A DNA stretch of 58,305 bases from JAJTFW01 sp964534995 (GTDB taxonomy: Bacteria; Bacteroidota; Bacteroidia; AKYH767-A; OLB10). The notes beneath the pieces were generated by a model. It made no database searches. It worked only from the letters and a program-made list of their open reading frames with translations, and had not been told where the DNA came from. The position numbers were made by a program, and so were the translations under genes. The stretch is from NCBI GenBank assembly GCA_964534995.1, contig CAZHSC010000011.1:1-58305 (forward strand). The letters are read 5' to 3'. Below are positions 9,067-18,924 of the stretch, piece by piece. Numbering within the stretch: position 1 is the stretch's first letter; every line of letters starts with the position of its first letter.

Positions 9067-11115
9067 ATGAATAAACTTCAGAATTATTATTGCGGGGAAT
9101 GGGTTAGCGGAGAAGGTGAGGGACAACCATTACTCAATGCCATCAATGGAGATATTATTGCATCCGCCAGCAGTAAAGGACTTGACTTTGGTAGAATGCT
9201 CGGGTATTCAAGAAATACCGGGGGCCCCAGACTCCGCAAAATGACCTTTCATGAAAGAGGCCGGATGTTGAAGGCGCTTGCTTTACACCTTGGGACAAAA
9301 AAGGAGGAATTTTATAAAATAAGTTGGGCAACCGGCGCCACCCGCGCCGACAGTTGGATTGATATTGAAGGTGGAATAGGTAATTTGTTTGCCTACAGCA
9401 GCCTGCGTCGTCAATTTCCCGATGAAACTTTTTGCCTGGAAGGCGATACAGTTAAGTTAAGTAAAAACGGAACATTTATCGGGCATCACATTTGTGTGCC
9501 CAAAGAGGGCGTAGCTATACATATCAATGCCTTCAATTTCCCGGTTTGGGGAATGCTTGAAAAAATTGCAGTGAACCTGTTGGCCGGCGTTCCTGCCGTT
9601 GTAAAACCTGCCACTTTAACATCCTTTCTTACCGAAGCGGTAGTAAAAGAAATCATCGCTTCAGGAATTCTTCCCGAAGGCAGCCTTCAGCTCATCTGTG
9701 GTTCCGCCAATGGCATTTTGGATTATGTTACCAGTCAGGATGTCGTGACTTTTACAGGCTCTGCATCAACAGGTAAAAAACTGAAATCTCATCCACGAAT
9801 CCTTGAAGAAGCTGTTCCATTCAATATGGAGGCTGACTCTCTCAACTGTATGGTACTTGGATCCGATGTTAAGCCCGGAATGGCGGAGTTTGATCTTTTT
9901 ATTAAGGAAGTTCAGAAAGAAATCACGGTAAAAGCCGGACAAAAATGTACTGCTGTCAGGAGGATTATTGTTCCCGGCAATGTTTTTGAGGATGTTCAGA
10001 CTTCGTTGGGAAAACGGCTTGCTTCAACAACCATAGGTGACCCCAATGTGGAGGGGGTACGAATGGGTCCACTGGCCTCCATGACCCAGGTAATTGAAGT
10101 AAGGGAAAAAGTTGAACTCCTCTTGAAAGAACAGGAAATCGTTTACGGATCACTTGACGAAGTTGAAGTACATGGTGGTGACACCCGTCGAGGGGCATTC
10201 TTTTCTCCGATATTAATGCTGAATAAAAACCCTTTCAAACAGGTTGCCTGCCATGAAATTGAAGCCTTTGGGCCGGTATCGACGCTTATGCCCTATACTA
10301 GCACCGAAGAGGCTATACAACTCGCGAAAATGGGCAAAGGTTCATTGGTAAGCAGTATCATTACCACCAATGACAACATTGCCAGATCCTACATGCTTGG
10401 TGCAGCCTCCATGCATGGAAGAATTCTTATCCTGAATGCTGATTGCGCAAAGGAACATACAGGACATGGTTCACCTTTACCGCTGTTGACACATGGTGGT
10501 CCGGGCAGGGCTGGTGGTGGTGAGGAAATGGGAGGAAAGCGTGGTGTACTTCATTACATGAACCGGGTGGCCATTCAAGGATCTCCCACTTCCATCACAG
10601 CTGTAACAGGTGTTTATCAGGTAGGGGCAAAACAGGAAGAAGATATCAAACACCCTTTTAAGAAACATTTTGAAGAACTTAAAATCGGTGAAACCTTAAT
10701 AACGCATAAGCACACCGTAAGTGAAGCCGATATTGTCAACTTTGCCAACGTTAGCGGTGATAACTTCTATGCACATATGGATGCCACTTCTCTGGAAGGT
10801 ACCATTTTTACACAAAGGGTTGCTCATGGCTATTTCGTACTCAGTAAAGCCGCCGGATTGTTTGTTGACGCCAAAAAAGGGCCTGTTATGTTAAATTATG
10901 GCCTGGATGACTGCAGATTTACCAAACCGGTATATCCAGGTATGACCATTGGCGTACGTCTTACAGTAAAAGAGAAAGTGGATACAGAAAAACGAAGCCC
11001 TGACGATATTGCCAAAGGGATTGTAAAATGGCTGGTGGATGTTTATGATGAAACCGGTGAAACTGTCGCCATTGCCACCATCCTCACCATGGTAAAAAAA
11101 CTAAATCAGGAGTAA
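9067..11115 (+). CDS. paaZ: Bifunctional oxepin-CoA hydrolase / aldehyde dehydrogenase PaaZ
   Basis: A 682-aa two-domain enzyme of aerobic phenylacetate catabolism. Residues 1-520 are an aldehyde dehydrogenase with catalytic Glu255 (FNMEADSLN) and Cys294 (GQKCTAV). Residues about 530-680 are a MaoC-type (R)-hydratase with Asp565 and His570 (SGDNFYAHMD). These positions correspond closely to the catalytic residues of E. coli PaaZ. The hydratase opens the oxepin-CoA ring and the dehydrogenase oxidises the resulting semialdehyde. Length and fusion are normal. Other paa genes (the paaABCDE epoxidase, paaK) are not in this window; only an enoyl-CoA hydratase follows at 136 bp with its own possible promoter. 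Confidence 0.92.
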   Translation: MNKLQNYYCGEWVSGEGEGQPLLNAINGDIIASASSKGLDFGRMLGYSRNTGGPRLRKMTFHERGRMLKALALHLGTKKEEFYKISWATGATRADSWIDIEGGIGNLFAYSSLRRQFPDETFCLEGDTVKLSKNGTFIGHHICVPKEGVAIHINAFNFPVWGMLEKIAVNLLAGVPAVVKPATLTSFLTEAVVKEIIASGILPEGSLQLICGSANGILDYVTSQDVVTFTGSASTGKKLKSHPRILEEAVPFNMEADSLNCMVLGSDVKPGMAEFDLFIKEVQKEITVKAGQKCTAVRRIIVPGNVFEDVQTSLGKRLASTTIGDPNVEGVRMGPLASMTQVIEVREKVELLLKEQEIVYGSLDEVEVHGGDTRRGAFFSPILMLNKNPFKQVACHEIEAFGPVSTLMPYTSTEEAIQLAKMGKGSLVSSIITTNDNIARSYMLGAASMHGRILILNADCAKEHTGHGSPLPLLTHGGPGRAGGGEEMGGKRGVLHYMNRVAIQGSPTSITAVTGVYQVGAKQEEDIKHPFKKHFEELKIGETLITHKHTVSEADIVNFANVSGDNFYAHMDATSLEGTIFTQRVAHGYFVLSKAAGLFVDAKKGPVMLNYGLDDCRFTKPVYPGMTIGVRLTVKEKVDTEKRSPDDIAKGIVKWLVDVYDETGETVAIATILTMVKKLNQE

Positions 11116-11230
11116 GCCTTCACAATATGTACACAATGTGTAAAGCTTAAGCCAATCATGAAAAAGAACACTTTACCATTAAAAATACCTGTTTTGAATC
11201 CGGTTCCATTATCTGTTTCATCTCAATAAT

Positions 11231-11238
11231 TACATTCG
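11231..11238 (+). promoter_or_regulatory. Variant -7 box TACATTCG
   Basis: TACATTCG is one base off TAnnTTTG (TTCG variant) and ends 13 nt before the ATG of the enoyl-CoA hydratase gene. Confidence 0.4.
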
Positions 11239-11251
11239 CATATATCAAGTT

Positions 11252-12016
11252 ATGTCAACACCCCGTGTTCATTGTGAAATAAAAGAAGGAATCGCTACGA
11301 TTACCTTTTTCCATCCCCAATCCAATTCATTACCGGGCACCTTATTACGGGAACTTGAAGCTAACATCAGGGATGCCGGTAATAATGACCTGGCAAAGGT
11401 TATTATCCTGCAAAGTGAAGGTGATAAGGCCTTCTGTGCAGGAGCATCGTTTGACGAACTGGTATCTATTCAAGATATTGAAACAGGAACCTGGTTTTTC
11501 TCTGGCTTCGCGGGGGTGATCAATGCCATGCGCAAAGCTCCAAAGTTTATTATCGCCAGGGTACAGGGTAAATCAGTTGGCGGAGGCGTTGGATTGGCAT
11601 CCGCGGCCGATTACACCCTCGCACATGAAAGCGCCTCGGTGAAACTAAGCGAACTTGCCGTTGGTATTGGCCCATTTGTGGTGGGACCTGCGGTAGAACG
11701 AAAAATTGGCAACGCAGCTTTTTCTCAACTTACCATTAACGCTACCACCTGGAAAGATGCTTTCTGGGCACGCGAAAAGGGCATGTATGCCGAAGTATAT
11801 TCCACACATCATGAACTCGACGATGCGGTAAAAAACCTTGCTGTAACACTGGCTGCATCCAATCCTGAAGCCATGAGCATGTTGAAAAAAATAACCTGGC
11901 AGGGTACAGAAAACTGGGATCAGTTACTCACCGAAAGGGCAGGGATGAGCGGGAAACTGGTACTCAGTGATTTTACGCGTAATGCCATCGCAAAATTCAA
12001 ACAGGGTAGCCGCTAG
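11252..12016 (+). CDS. Enoyl-CoA hydratase/isomerase family protein
   Basis: A 254-aa crotonase-fold enzyme. The oxyanion-hole segments are visible: CAGASFDEL in the first half and GKSVGGGVGLASAADYTLA in the middle, with the expected C-terminal helices. Position after paaZ suggests a part in phenylacetate or other ring-derived acyl-CoA breakdown (PaaF- or PaaG-like), but sequence inspection does not settle which reaction. General beta-oxidation is the alternative. It converges on the Nudix gene with 25 bp between the stops. Confidence 0.85.
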   Translation: MSTPRVHCEIKEGIATITFFHPQSNSLPGTLLRELEANIRDAGNNDLAKVIILQSEGDKAFCAGASFDELVSIQDIETGTWFFSGFAGVINAMRKAPKFIIARVQGKSVGGGVGLASAADYTLAHESASVKLSELAVGIGPFVVGPAVERKIGNAAFSQLTINATTWKDAFWAREKGMYAEVYSTHHELDDAVKNLAVTLAASNPEAMSMLKKITWQGTENWDQLLTERAGMSGKLVLSDFTRNAIAKFKQGSR

Positions 12017-12041
12017 AAAATATTTCAAAAAGAGGCTGGAA

Positions 12042-12617
12042 TTATGATGGCTGCATTCCTCTGTCCATCATTATTTTCAGTTTTAAGACAGAAGCTACGC
12101 TCAGCCCGTCTTTTATTTCACCTTTTAATACCATTTCCACCACTTCATCAAAAGGAAGTTTTCGAAGGTGTAGTTGTTCGGTTTCCTCGGGAGCAGCTCC
12201 TACAAAACTGAGATCGCGGGCCAGATAGGTATATCCTCTCTCATCCGATACCGAGTTGCTCAATTGCGTTTCAAGGATCAGATCCCATCGTTCTGCCTTT
12301 AAACCCACTTCTTCCATTAATTCCCTTTTTGCCCCCCCCAAAGAATCCTCATGGTGAGGACATCCACCTTCGGGAACTTCCCATTCAAATGAATGCAACG
12401 TATACCGGTACTGACCAACAATCCATGTGTTATTGTCCTCATCCAGGGGTATGATGGCAATGGCTTTATTTTTAAAATGAACCACGCCATAAATTCCAGG
12501 ATTTCCGGAGGGGTTGATTACATCTGCTTCATTTACCGCAATCCATTTATTTTCATATTTCAACTCTGTTTTCAGGGTGATCCATGGGTTATTGTTATCC
12601 GGTGCTGTGCTTGCCAT
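12042..12617 (-). CDS. Nudix hydrolase, ADP-ribose pyrophosphatase-like
   Basis: A 191-aa protein with an intact Nudix box, G-x5-E-x7-REL-x-EEVGL, within EGGCPHHEDSLGGAKRELM and the residues after it. The upstream part (WIVGQYRYTLHSFEWEVPEGG) and the downstream YTYLARDLSF segment match the ADP-sugar pyrophosphatase (NudF-like) branch. It likely cleaves ADP-ribose or similar nucleoside-diphosphate sugars. It is single, convergent with the enoyl-CoA hydratase gene and divergent from pfkA. Confidence 0.88.
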   Translation of the reverse strand: MASTAPDNNNPWITLKTELKYENKWIAVNEADVINPSGNPGIYGVVHFKNKAIAIIPLDEDNNTWIVGQYRYTLHSFEWEVPEGGCPHHEDSLGGAKRELMEEVGLKAERWDLILETQLSNSVSDERGYTYLARDLSFVGAAPEETEQLHLRKLPFDEVVEMVLKGEIKDGLSVASVLKLKIMMDRGMQPS

Positions 12618-12752
12618 TTTCTGGTATGGGTGGAGTAAGATTTTATTCAGGGTGTCTGTTTCACCAATATTAATGAATAAAACCGTACCCCATCAAATAA
12701 AAATCTGATCCTTACTGGATATACTTTATTTACATCTTTGCCGTTTATCGCT

Positions 12753-12760
12753 TAGTTTCG
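12753..12760 (+). promoter_or_regulatory. Variant -7 box TAGTTTCG for pfkA
   Basis: TAGTTTCG differs from TAnnTTTG at one base and ends 21 nt upstream of the pfkA ATG. Confidence 0.4.
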
Positions 12761-12781
12761 CAGAATCCAAATCAGGTATTC

Positions 12782-13765
12782 ATGAATAAAACAGAACGAC
12801 TGGCTGTTTTCACTTCCGGGGGAGATGCTCCCGGTATGAATGCCAGTATCAGGGCGGTGGTTAGAACCGCCTTATTAAATAATCTTCGTGTTTATGGAAT
12901 ATTACGGGGATACCAGGGCATGATTGAAGATGAGTTCAAACCCCTTACTTCCCGTTCGGTAAGTAATATCATTCAACGGGGGGGAACCATATTAAAAGCT
13001 GCCAGAAGCATTGATTTTATGAGTGAAGAGGGAATGGAGAAAGCATATCAAAACCTTAAACAACACCAGATTGATGCTGTCGTGGCAATAGGAGGGGATG
13101 GTACTTTTAAAGGTGCGGAAGAATTCTGTAAAAAATACCAGGATATACGCATTACAGGAATACCCGGTACTATCGACAATGACTTGACCGGCACTGATTA
13201 TACACTGGGTTTTGATACCGCGGTGAATACAGTGATAGAAGCGGTTGATAAAGTAAGAGACACCGCTGCCTCACACGACCGTTGTTTCTTTATAGAAGTA
13301 ATGGGCAGAGATTCCGGATGCATTGCATTATGGTCGGGACTGGCCGGAGGAGCTGAGGAAATTCTCCTGCCTGAAAAAATTACAGATTTTGATGAATTGG
13401 TCAGCAAACTTGAAAGGGGTAAAATGAACAATAAAACCAGCAGCATCATCATTGTGGGTGAAGGTGAAAAAAACGGAGGGGCTGCCGAAGTTGCTGCGAA
13501 AATAAAAGAGAAATTACCGCATTACGATACCAAAGTGACAGTGCTGGGTCATGTTCAGCGTGGAGGGAGTCCGAGCGCTTTTGACAGAATCCTGGGTGCG
13601 AAATTCGGTGTTTGGGCTGTAGAAGCGCTCCTGGCAGGCCATAACAGGAAAATGGTGGGAATACTAAAGGGTGAAAAACACCTCACTGAATTCAGTAAAG
13701 CTACGAAACAAAGTGAACCTCTTGATATGGAGTTGATGCGCATTAATGCAATGCTGGCAACATGA
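12782..13765 (+). CDS. pfkA: ATP-dependent 6-phosphofructokinase
   Basis: A 327-aa enzyme that phosphorylates fructose 6-phosphate to fructose 1,6-bisphosphate, the committed step of glycolysis. Motifs: SGGDAPGMN at 12-20, GGDGT at 104-108, PGTIDND at 128-134 with catalytic Asp132, MGR and GHVQRGG. The glycines in GGDGT and PGTIDND, where pyrophosphate-dependent enzymes have Asp and Lys, point to ATP as donor. Length is typical of the bacterial group A enzyme. It is probably monocistronic. Confidence 0.96.
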   Translation: MNKTERLAVFTSGGDAPGMNASIRAVVRTALLNNLRVYGILRGYQGMIEDEFKPLTSRSVSNIIQRGGTILKAARSIDFMSEEGMEKAYQNLKQHQIDAVVAIGGDGTFKGAEEFCKKYQDIRITGIPGTIDNDLTGTDYTLGFDTAVNTVIEAVDKVRDTAASHDRCFFIEVMGRDSGCIALWSGLAGGAEEILLPEKITDFDELVSKLERGKMNNKTSSIIIVGEGEKNGGAAEVAAKIKEKLPHYDTKVTVLGHVQRGGSPSAFDRILGAKFGVWAVEALLAGHNRKMVGILKGEKHLTEFSKATKQSEPLDMELMRINAMLAT

Positions 13766-13817
13766 ATAAGATATTACCCGCTATCCACCGCTACTAAAAC
13801 ACAAACTATCCATTAGC

Positions 13818-14606
13818 ATGAAAAAAGTATTTATTACAATTCTGTTTATCTGTTCTGTTAACTTCCTGAAGGCACAGGCTCCACATAAAAATAAGGAAGG
13901 TATAGTCATTACACCTGAAAAAGGAGAATTGTCCATTGGATTTGATGCCGTTCCATTTCTGCGCTTCATGGGTAGTTTATTTAATGATAATAACTCTGCA
14001 CCTCTTGCCAGTTTCACAGCCTATCACCCATTAACTATATCATCAATGTATGTTGTAAAAGAAAACGTGGCGGTAAGGGGTAAGATAAGACTTGGATTTG
14101 GAGTTGAAAAAACCGATACACTGGTGCCACGAATCGGTAGTACCAACCCGAATGAAACGGTCTCGAATGAAACAAAAGTTTCGACAAGTTCCATCACTAT
14201 AGGCGGAGGATTGCAAAAATGGAGAGGCAAAGGACGAATGAAGGGATATTACGGGGGTGAATTATTGCTCTCTATCACAACTGAAAAAACCACCTACAGT
14301 TACGGTAATCCCCTTAGCAGTGAAAATCAAATTACACGTTTGAAAACTTCTGCTCCCGGTAACCAATTCGGTTTTAATTTAAGAGCGCTGATTGGTGCTG
14401 AATATTTTTTTGCAGCAAAAGCATCCATAAGTGCTGAATTCGGTTGGGGACCAATGCTGTTAACCAGGGCCCGGGGTGAAGTGGAATCCGAATCCTGGAA
14501 TGGATCAAACGCCGAAAATACGGTCACCAACTCAGGTAAATCATCTGATTTCCGCTTTGATAATGACAATGCAGCAGGATCACTGAATCTGAATATCTAT
14601 TTCTGA
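13818..14606 (+). CDS. Exported outer-membrane-type beta-barrel protein
   Basis: A 262-aa protein with a signal peptide (MKKVFITILFICSVNFLKAQ, cleavage after about residue 20). The mature part has alternating hydrophobic strands (VAVRGKIRLGFGVEK, SSITIGGGLQKWR, YYGGELLLSI, FGFNLRALIGAEYFFA, SISAEFGWGPML) and ends in an aromatic residue (LNIYF), the pattern of an outer-membrane beta barrel. No specific family is recognised. It begins 52 bp after pfkA and converges with the thioredoxin-like gene. Confidence 0.7.
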   Translation: MKKVFITILFICSVNFLKAQAPHKNKEGIVITPEKGELSIGFDAVPFLRFMGSLFNDNNSAPLASFTAYHPLTISSMYVVKENVAVRGKIRLGFGVEKTDTLVPRIGSTNPNETVSNETKVSTSSITIGGGLQKWRGKGRMKGYYGGELLLSITTEKTTYSYGNPLSSENQITRLKTSAPGNQFGFNLRALIGAEYFFAAKASISAEFGWGPMLLTRARGEVESESWNGSNAENTVTNSGKSSDFRFDNDNAAGSLNLNIYF

Positions 14607-14630
14607 TTGCAGGAAATATCCTAAGAGAAT

Positions 14631-15176
14631 TTATTTTTTATAGTCTTCCCACTTTACAGTTTGATAGATATTACTACCAAAATAAGTAAGAACCGGCATC
14701 AGATCCTGTGTTGTATGAAAGCCTGAAAGAGGGGTAAGTAACGTGTATTTTTCATCCATCAGGACAAAACTCGGGTATCCCATTTTGCCGTTTAGTAATG
14801 ATACCGCAAGTTCGTTGGCCTTGAATTCCGGTTTATAAACAAATTGCTTTTCCCGGAATTGAATGGTATCTTTCGTTTCTGCATCCAGTTTAACAGCATA
14901 AAAATTTGAGGTTATATAATTCACAACAGCACTATCTTTAAAAGTACTGGCATCCATTTTCTTACACCATCCGCACCAGGCAGTATATACATCAATGAAA
15001 ATTTTTTTAGGCACCACATCATTTTTAGCAACTGCCTCCTCAAAACTCATCCATTTGATCGCGTTTGCATTTTGCGTTTCCTGGGCATAACAAGATCCGG
15101 TATTAACAAAAAGAAAGAGTAAAGCGAGTATCACCGGCACTTTAATTCCTGACTGCAGGATATTTTTATGAAGCAT
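14631..15176 (-). CDS. Exported thioredoxin-like protein
   Basis: A 181-aa protein with an N-terminal signal (hydrophobic about 12-28, AQE cleavage region) and a thioredoxin fold with active site WCGWC (Cys68, Cys71). It resembles the thioredoxin_7/DUF255 type found in Bacteroidota periplasm and probably acts as a disulfide reductase there. It is third in an apparent operon after two POT transporters, 28 bp downstream of the second. Confidence 0.82.
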   Translation of the reverse strand: MLHKNILQSGIKVPVILALLFLFVNTGSCYAQETQNANAIKWMSFEEAVAKNDVVPKKIFIDVYTAWCGWCKKMDASTFKDSAVVNYITSNFYAVKLDAETKDTIQFREKQFVYKPEFKANELAVSLLNGKMGYPSFVLMDEKYTLLTPLSGFHTTQDLMPVLTYFGSNIYQTVKWEDYKK

Positions 15177-15204
15177 TCTATTTATTGTTATCTGTTTTTT
15201 TGAA

Positions 15205-16680
15205 TTATTTTACTTCACCCATCAATTTTCGAACCATTGGGGAAATGGCCAGTAAGATGAGTCCTGCCACAAGTGCATATACAGCCAACTGCTGATAGCC
15301 ATCCGTATAGGAAATCAGTTTTTCAGTCAGACTTGCATTGTCCTTTGGGGAAGCCATACCAGCCCCAAGTATTCCTGCCACATACTGACCATAGGCACTG
15401 GCCAGGAACCACATCCCCATCATGACTCCCTGCAGGGGCTGCGGAGACAATTTGGTCATAATAGAAAGGCCTATTGGAGAAAGACAAAGTTCGCCGAATG
15501 TAATGATGAAATAGGCAAGGGTAAAGATTTCCAGTGAAGTCATACCTTCCACTGTTGCGAAAAAACGTGAAGCATAAAACACGTAAAATGCAAGTGACAG
15601 AAACAAAAAGCCCAGTCCGAATTTTACCACCGTATTGGGTTCCGCCTTTCTCTTGCTCAACCATACCCATAACAAGCCCAGCAAGGGCGCAAAAATGATG
15701 ACGAATAAGGAGTTAGCAGCATTGTTAACTCCGTTCGGATTAAATGTGATACCCAGTATTTTGTTGTCAAGATTATTCGCAGCAAACAGAGCTAATGACC
15801 CCCCGCTTTGTTCAAAAAATGCCCAGAAGAGTATAGAAAAAACAATAAATACCAATGCTGCGAACAGTTTCTTTCGTTCAGCGGAAGTAAACTTCGACAT
15901 TTCGTAAAAGATGTACAACAAGGTGACAGGACCAATGGTATACATAAAGTAATCGGTATATTCCGTTTTAGAAACCATGATCATTATAAGAGGGATCACG
16001 GCAAGGGAGCCCAGATAGGTAGCATATTCATGCCATTGTTTACCCTGAATTCCTTTTACATGGTAAGGTGACAGCCCAATAGGACCAAGGCTTTTCTGGG
16101 TAAAAACAAAGGTTACCAGACTTATCGTCATTACAATAGCAGCCAGTCCGAATGCAAGGTTCCAGGAATAACTTTGTGCAATGGCAATACATGCATAGCC
16201 ACCCAGCAATGCGCCCACATTAATACCGGCATAAAACAAAGAAAAACCCGCATCGCGCCGGCTGTCTTTATCATGATACAAGGCTCCAACCATTGTGGAA
16301 ATATTGGGTTTAAAAAAACCGGTACCGATGATAGTGAAACTTATTCCCATAAAGAAGAGGTTATGGGGATCAAAGGCCAGGATACAGCTCCCGGTAATCA
16401 TCATCAGTCCACCCCAAAATAGAGATTTCCTGAAACCAAGTATTTTGTCGGCAAAAAGTCCTCCAATAAATGTAAAAGCGTAAACGAAAGCTTGTGTAGC
16501 TCCGTATTGAAGATTGGCAACATCTTCTTTCATTAATAACTGGCTCACCATAAAAACGGTCAGCATTCCCCGCATCCCGTAAAAACAGAAACGCTCCCAC
16601 ATTTCCGAGAAAAACAAATACCATAATTGTCTTGGATATTTTCCTTTGAAGTCCTGAATTTGCTCTAATGTTTGTGACAT
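15205..16680 (-). CDS. POT family proton-coupled peptide transporter
   Basis: A 491-aa, about 14-helix inner-membrane transporter of the POT/PTR2 family that brings in di- and tripeptides with protons. The ExxER-type motif is present in SEMWERFCFYGMRG near residue 26, and GTGFFKPNISTMVG matches the second family signature. It lies 20 bp downstream of a paralogue, so the two are a tandem duplication in one operon. Length is typical. Confidence 0.9.
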   Translation of the reverse strand: MSQTLEQIQDFKGKYPRQLWYLFFSEMWERFCFYGMRGMLTVFMVSQLLMKEDVANLQYGATQAFVYAFTFIGGLFADKILGFRKSLFWGGLMMITGSCILAFDPHNLFFMGISFTIIGTGFFKPNISTMVGALYHDKDSRRDAGFSLFYAGINVGALLGGYACIAIAQSYSWNLAFGLAAIVMTISLVTFVFTQKSLGPIGLSPYHVKGIQGKQWHEYATYLGSLAVIPLIMIMVSKTEYTDYFMYTIGPVTLLYIFYEMSKFTSAERKKLFAALVFIVFSILFWAFFEQSGGSLALFAANNLDNKILGITFNPNGVNNAANSLFVIIFAPLLGLLWVWLSKRKAEPNTVVKFGLGFLFLSLAFYVFYASRFFATVEGMTSLEIFTLAYFIITFGELCLSPIGLSIMTKLSPQPLQGVMMGMWFLASAYGQYVAGILGAGMASPKDNASLTEKLISYTDGYQQLAVYALVAGLILLAISPMVRKLMGEVK

Positions 16681-16700
16681 ACGTACAGTGTTTAAAAAAA

Positions 16701-18374
16701 TTATTTGATGCCATGCATCATTTTTTTCAACTTTGGAGTAAGTGCAAACATTATCACGGATGCGATGCCGGTTAATATAACAAACACCATGAAAAATTCA
16801 TACAGGTTGTGAATTTCAAAGCCCGCAAAAACAGGATTCTCGGCCCGGATGTTATGCTGCTTCAGCAGTTCAAGCTGCTCTGCAGTTGCAGTCACCTTTT
16901 TATCCAAAACGGCTTGCAGATCAATACCGAGCTCTTGCGCTTTAATAAACTTGTCGCCGGTTGCCGGTAAAATGGAACCCAGGGTTCCGGCAAGCGCATA
17001 CCCGGAAGCATTTGAAAGGAAAAATACCCCGTAAAGAAGGGATGCAAACCTCTTGGGAGATAATTTACCAACAAGGGATAATCCAATGGGGGAGAGGCAT
17101 AACTCGGCACAGGTTTGAATCAGGTAAAGCAGAATAAGCCATTTGATAGCCAGCAAACCACTGTTTCCAAGGTCGGCCACGTTGTGCGCGATAATAAAAT
17201 AACTCAAAGCCATCAGGGCTAGTCCGATAGCCTGCTTTTTGGGCGATATGGGTTCCTTTCCATGCTTTCTTAAATAATCCCATAACATACTAAAAGGGAC
17301 GGCAAACATCACCACAAAAAGACCATTGAATATCTGCACCATGCTGGGCGGCATTTGCCATCCGAAGAAATTACGGTCTGTCTGATTGTCGGCGATAAAA
17401 GTCAGTGATGAACCAGCCTGTTCAAATGCGGCCCAGAAGAAAATAACGAAGAACGATACGATGTAAATAACGAATATCCTGTCACGTTCTACCTTGGTCA
17501 GCGAGGTGTCAGAAATGATTAAACCGGCAAGCGACAAGCCACTGGCATAAATGATGGAGTAAATCAGATTCTGTCCAAAGACCGTTAAAAAGACAGATAC
17601 CAGAATCGCGAAAGAAATACAGGCAAAAATCAGTGAGTTTGTAGAGAAAATGGCTTTCTGAGATTCGCCTTCCTCAAAATCCGATGCATCATGTTTAGAG
17701 GGCAATCCTCCCAGTGCTTTACCTTCGGGACTCACTACATATTTATTTTTCAATACCGCAAAAATCAATGTTCCTAAAACCATGGCTATACCAGCAGCAA
17801 GAAATCCCCATTTAAACGCGTGTATATCTCGAATCCCACCTGCATCTTTAACGTCGCCAATGATAGGACATATCAACTGGCCCAGAAAAGCTCCCAGATT
17901 TATACCCATATAGAAAATAGTGAATGCGGTATCCAATTTGTTCTTTTCCTGCTTAGGATACAAACTACCCACCATACTTGAAATATTGGGTTTAAAAAAT
18001 CCATTTCCGAAAATGATAATTCCCAACGCCACCCACATTAATGTAGTGGCAAATCCAAGGTTACTGCCAAAAACACTGGCACTTGCAAACAACATGAACT
18101 GGCCTAAGGCCATTAAAAGGCCTCCCAGCATAATACAGTTTCGGTTACCCAGAAAACGGTCGGCAATAAATCCTCCAAGCATTGGAGTCAGATAGCATAA
18201 ACCGAGAAAGGCGCCATAAATCAGAGAAGCCCTCTGTTCACTCATCATCAGTGAATTAACCATATACAAAGTAAGAATTGCGCGCATACCGTAAAAATTG
18301 AAACGCTCCCACATTTCAGTTCCGAATAATACCCATAGACCTTTAGGATGCCCCTTTGATGTTGTTTTGTTCAT
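16701..18374 (-). CDS. POT family peptide transporter, paralogue
   Basis: A 557-aa POT/PTR2 transporter with TEMWERFNFYGMRA (ExxER motif) and GNGFFKPNISSMVG. It is longer than its neighbour by insertions around residues 215-240 (a charged cytoplasmic loop) and 460-510 (an extra soluble loop with TATAEQLELLK). It is the first gene of the operon POT - POT - thioredoxin-like. Divergent or duplicated substrate preference is likely but cannot be told from sequence. Confidence 0.9.
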   Translation of the reverse strand: MNKTTSKGHPKGLWVLFGTEMWERFNFYGMRAILTLYMVNSLMMSEQRASLIYGAFLGLCYLTPMLGGFIADRFLGNRNCIMLGGLLMALGQFMLFASASVFGSNLGFATTLMWVALGIIIFGNGFFKPNISSMVGSLYPKQEKNKLDTAFTIFYMGINLGAFLGQLICPIIGDVKDAGGIRDIHAFKWGFLAAGIAMVLGTLIFAVLKNKYVVSPEGKALGGLPSKHDASDFEEGESQKAIFSTNSLIFACISFAILVSVFLTVFGQNLIYSIIYASGLSLAGLIISDTSLTKVERDRIFVIYIVSFFVIFFWAAFEQAGSSLTFIADNQTDRNFFGWQMPPSMVQIFNGLFVVMFAVPFSMLWDYLRKHGKEPISPKKQAIGLALMALSYFIIAHNVADLGNSGLLAIKWLILLYLIQTCAELCLSPIGLSLVGKLSPKRFASLLYGVFFLSNASGYALAGTLGSILPATGDKFIKAQELGIDLQAVLDKKVTATAEQLELLKQHNIRAENPVFAGFEIHNLYEFFMVFVILTGIASVIMFALTPKLKKMMHGIK

Positions 18375-18595
18375 ATATGATTGTTTATCTGTTTTTACTT
18401 TATTGCCTGACTTTTATATGTGATCAATGTAATCCGGCTCTAATGTAAAGAAAAGAATATAATACCCCTAATTAATTGAATTTCTTCACATTGCGAAAGC
18501 TCAATGTTTTAATATCACAGAAGTTAATTTTAAGTACATTTCAAACAGAAACCTCCTTTAATATAGAATCCAGGGTGAATTTAAATGGTTAGCCC

Positions 18596-18603
18596 TAAAT
18601 TTG
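18596..18603 (+). promoter_or_regulatory. -7 box TAAATTTG for ybaB
   Basis: Exact TAnnTTTG match ending 18 nt before the ATG. The rest of the 247-bp divergent gap (18375-18621) shows no other recognisable element. Confidence 0.55.
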
Positions 18604-18621
18604 TAAGCTAAATCCTGTAAA

Positions 18622-18924
18622 ATGTTTGATATTATCAATAAGCTTGGCGACCTCAAAAAAAAAATGGAAGAGGTTAAAGACCGGCTCGCAACCATTTCTG
18701 TATCCGCCACCGCTGGTGACAATGAAATTAAAGTAACGATGAATGGCAACAGAAAAGTGCTGTCGATAGATATTGCAGAACATTTGCTCTTGCCTGAAAG
18801 AAAAGCGGAAGTAGAAGAACTGATTGAAATTGCTTTGAACCGTGCGCTTGCAGAAGTTGAAAAGGTGAACGAAACTGAAATGAAATCAGCCGGCAGAGAT
18901 ATCTTACCGGGATTGCCATTTTAA
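18622..18924 (+). CDS. YbaB/EbfC nucleoid-associated protein
   Basis: A 100-aa small DNA-binding protein of the YbaB/EbfC family: N-terminal helix with KKKMEEVKDRLA, then the strand-turn-strand core (VSATAGDNEIKVTMNGNRKV) and a C-terminal helix with EIALNRALAEVEKVNETEM. It forms dimers that bind DNA. In many bacteria it follows dnaX, but here dnaX is 13 kb away, so that linkage is broken. Confidence 0.88.
   Translation: MFDIINKLGDLKKKMEEVKDRLATISVSATAGDNEIKVTMNGNRKVLSIDIAEHLLLPERKAEVEELIEIALNRALAEVEKVNETEMKSAGRDILPGLPF

Noticed and set aside
14601..14640. Possible terminator between the outer-membrane-type gene and the thioredoxin-like gene
   Set aside because: No stem of useful length was found in the 24-bp gap between the stops.
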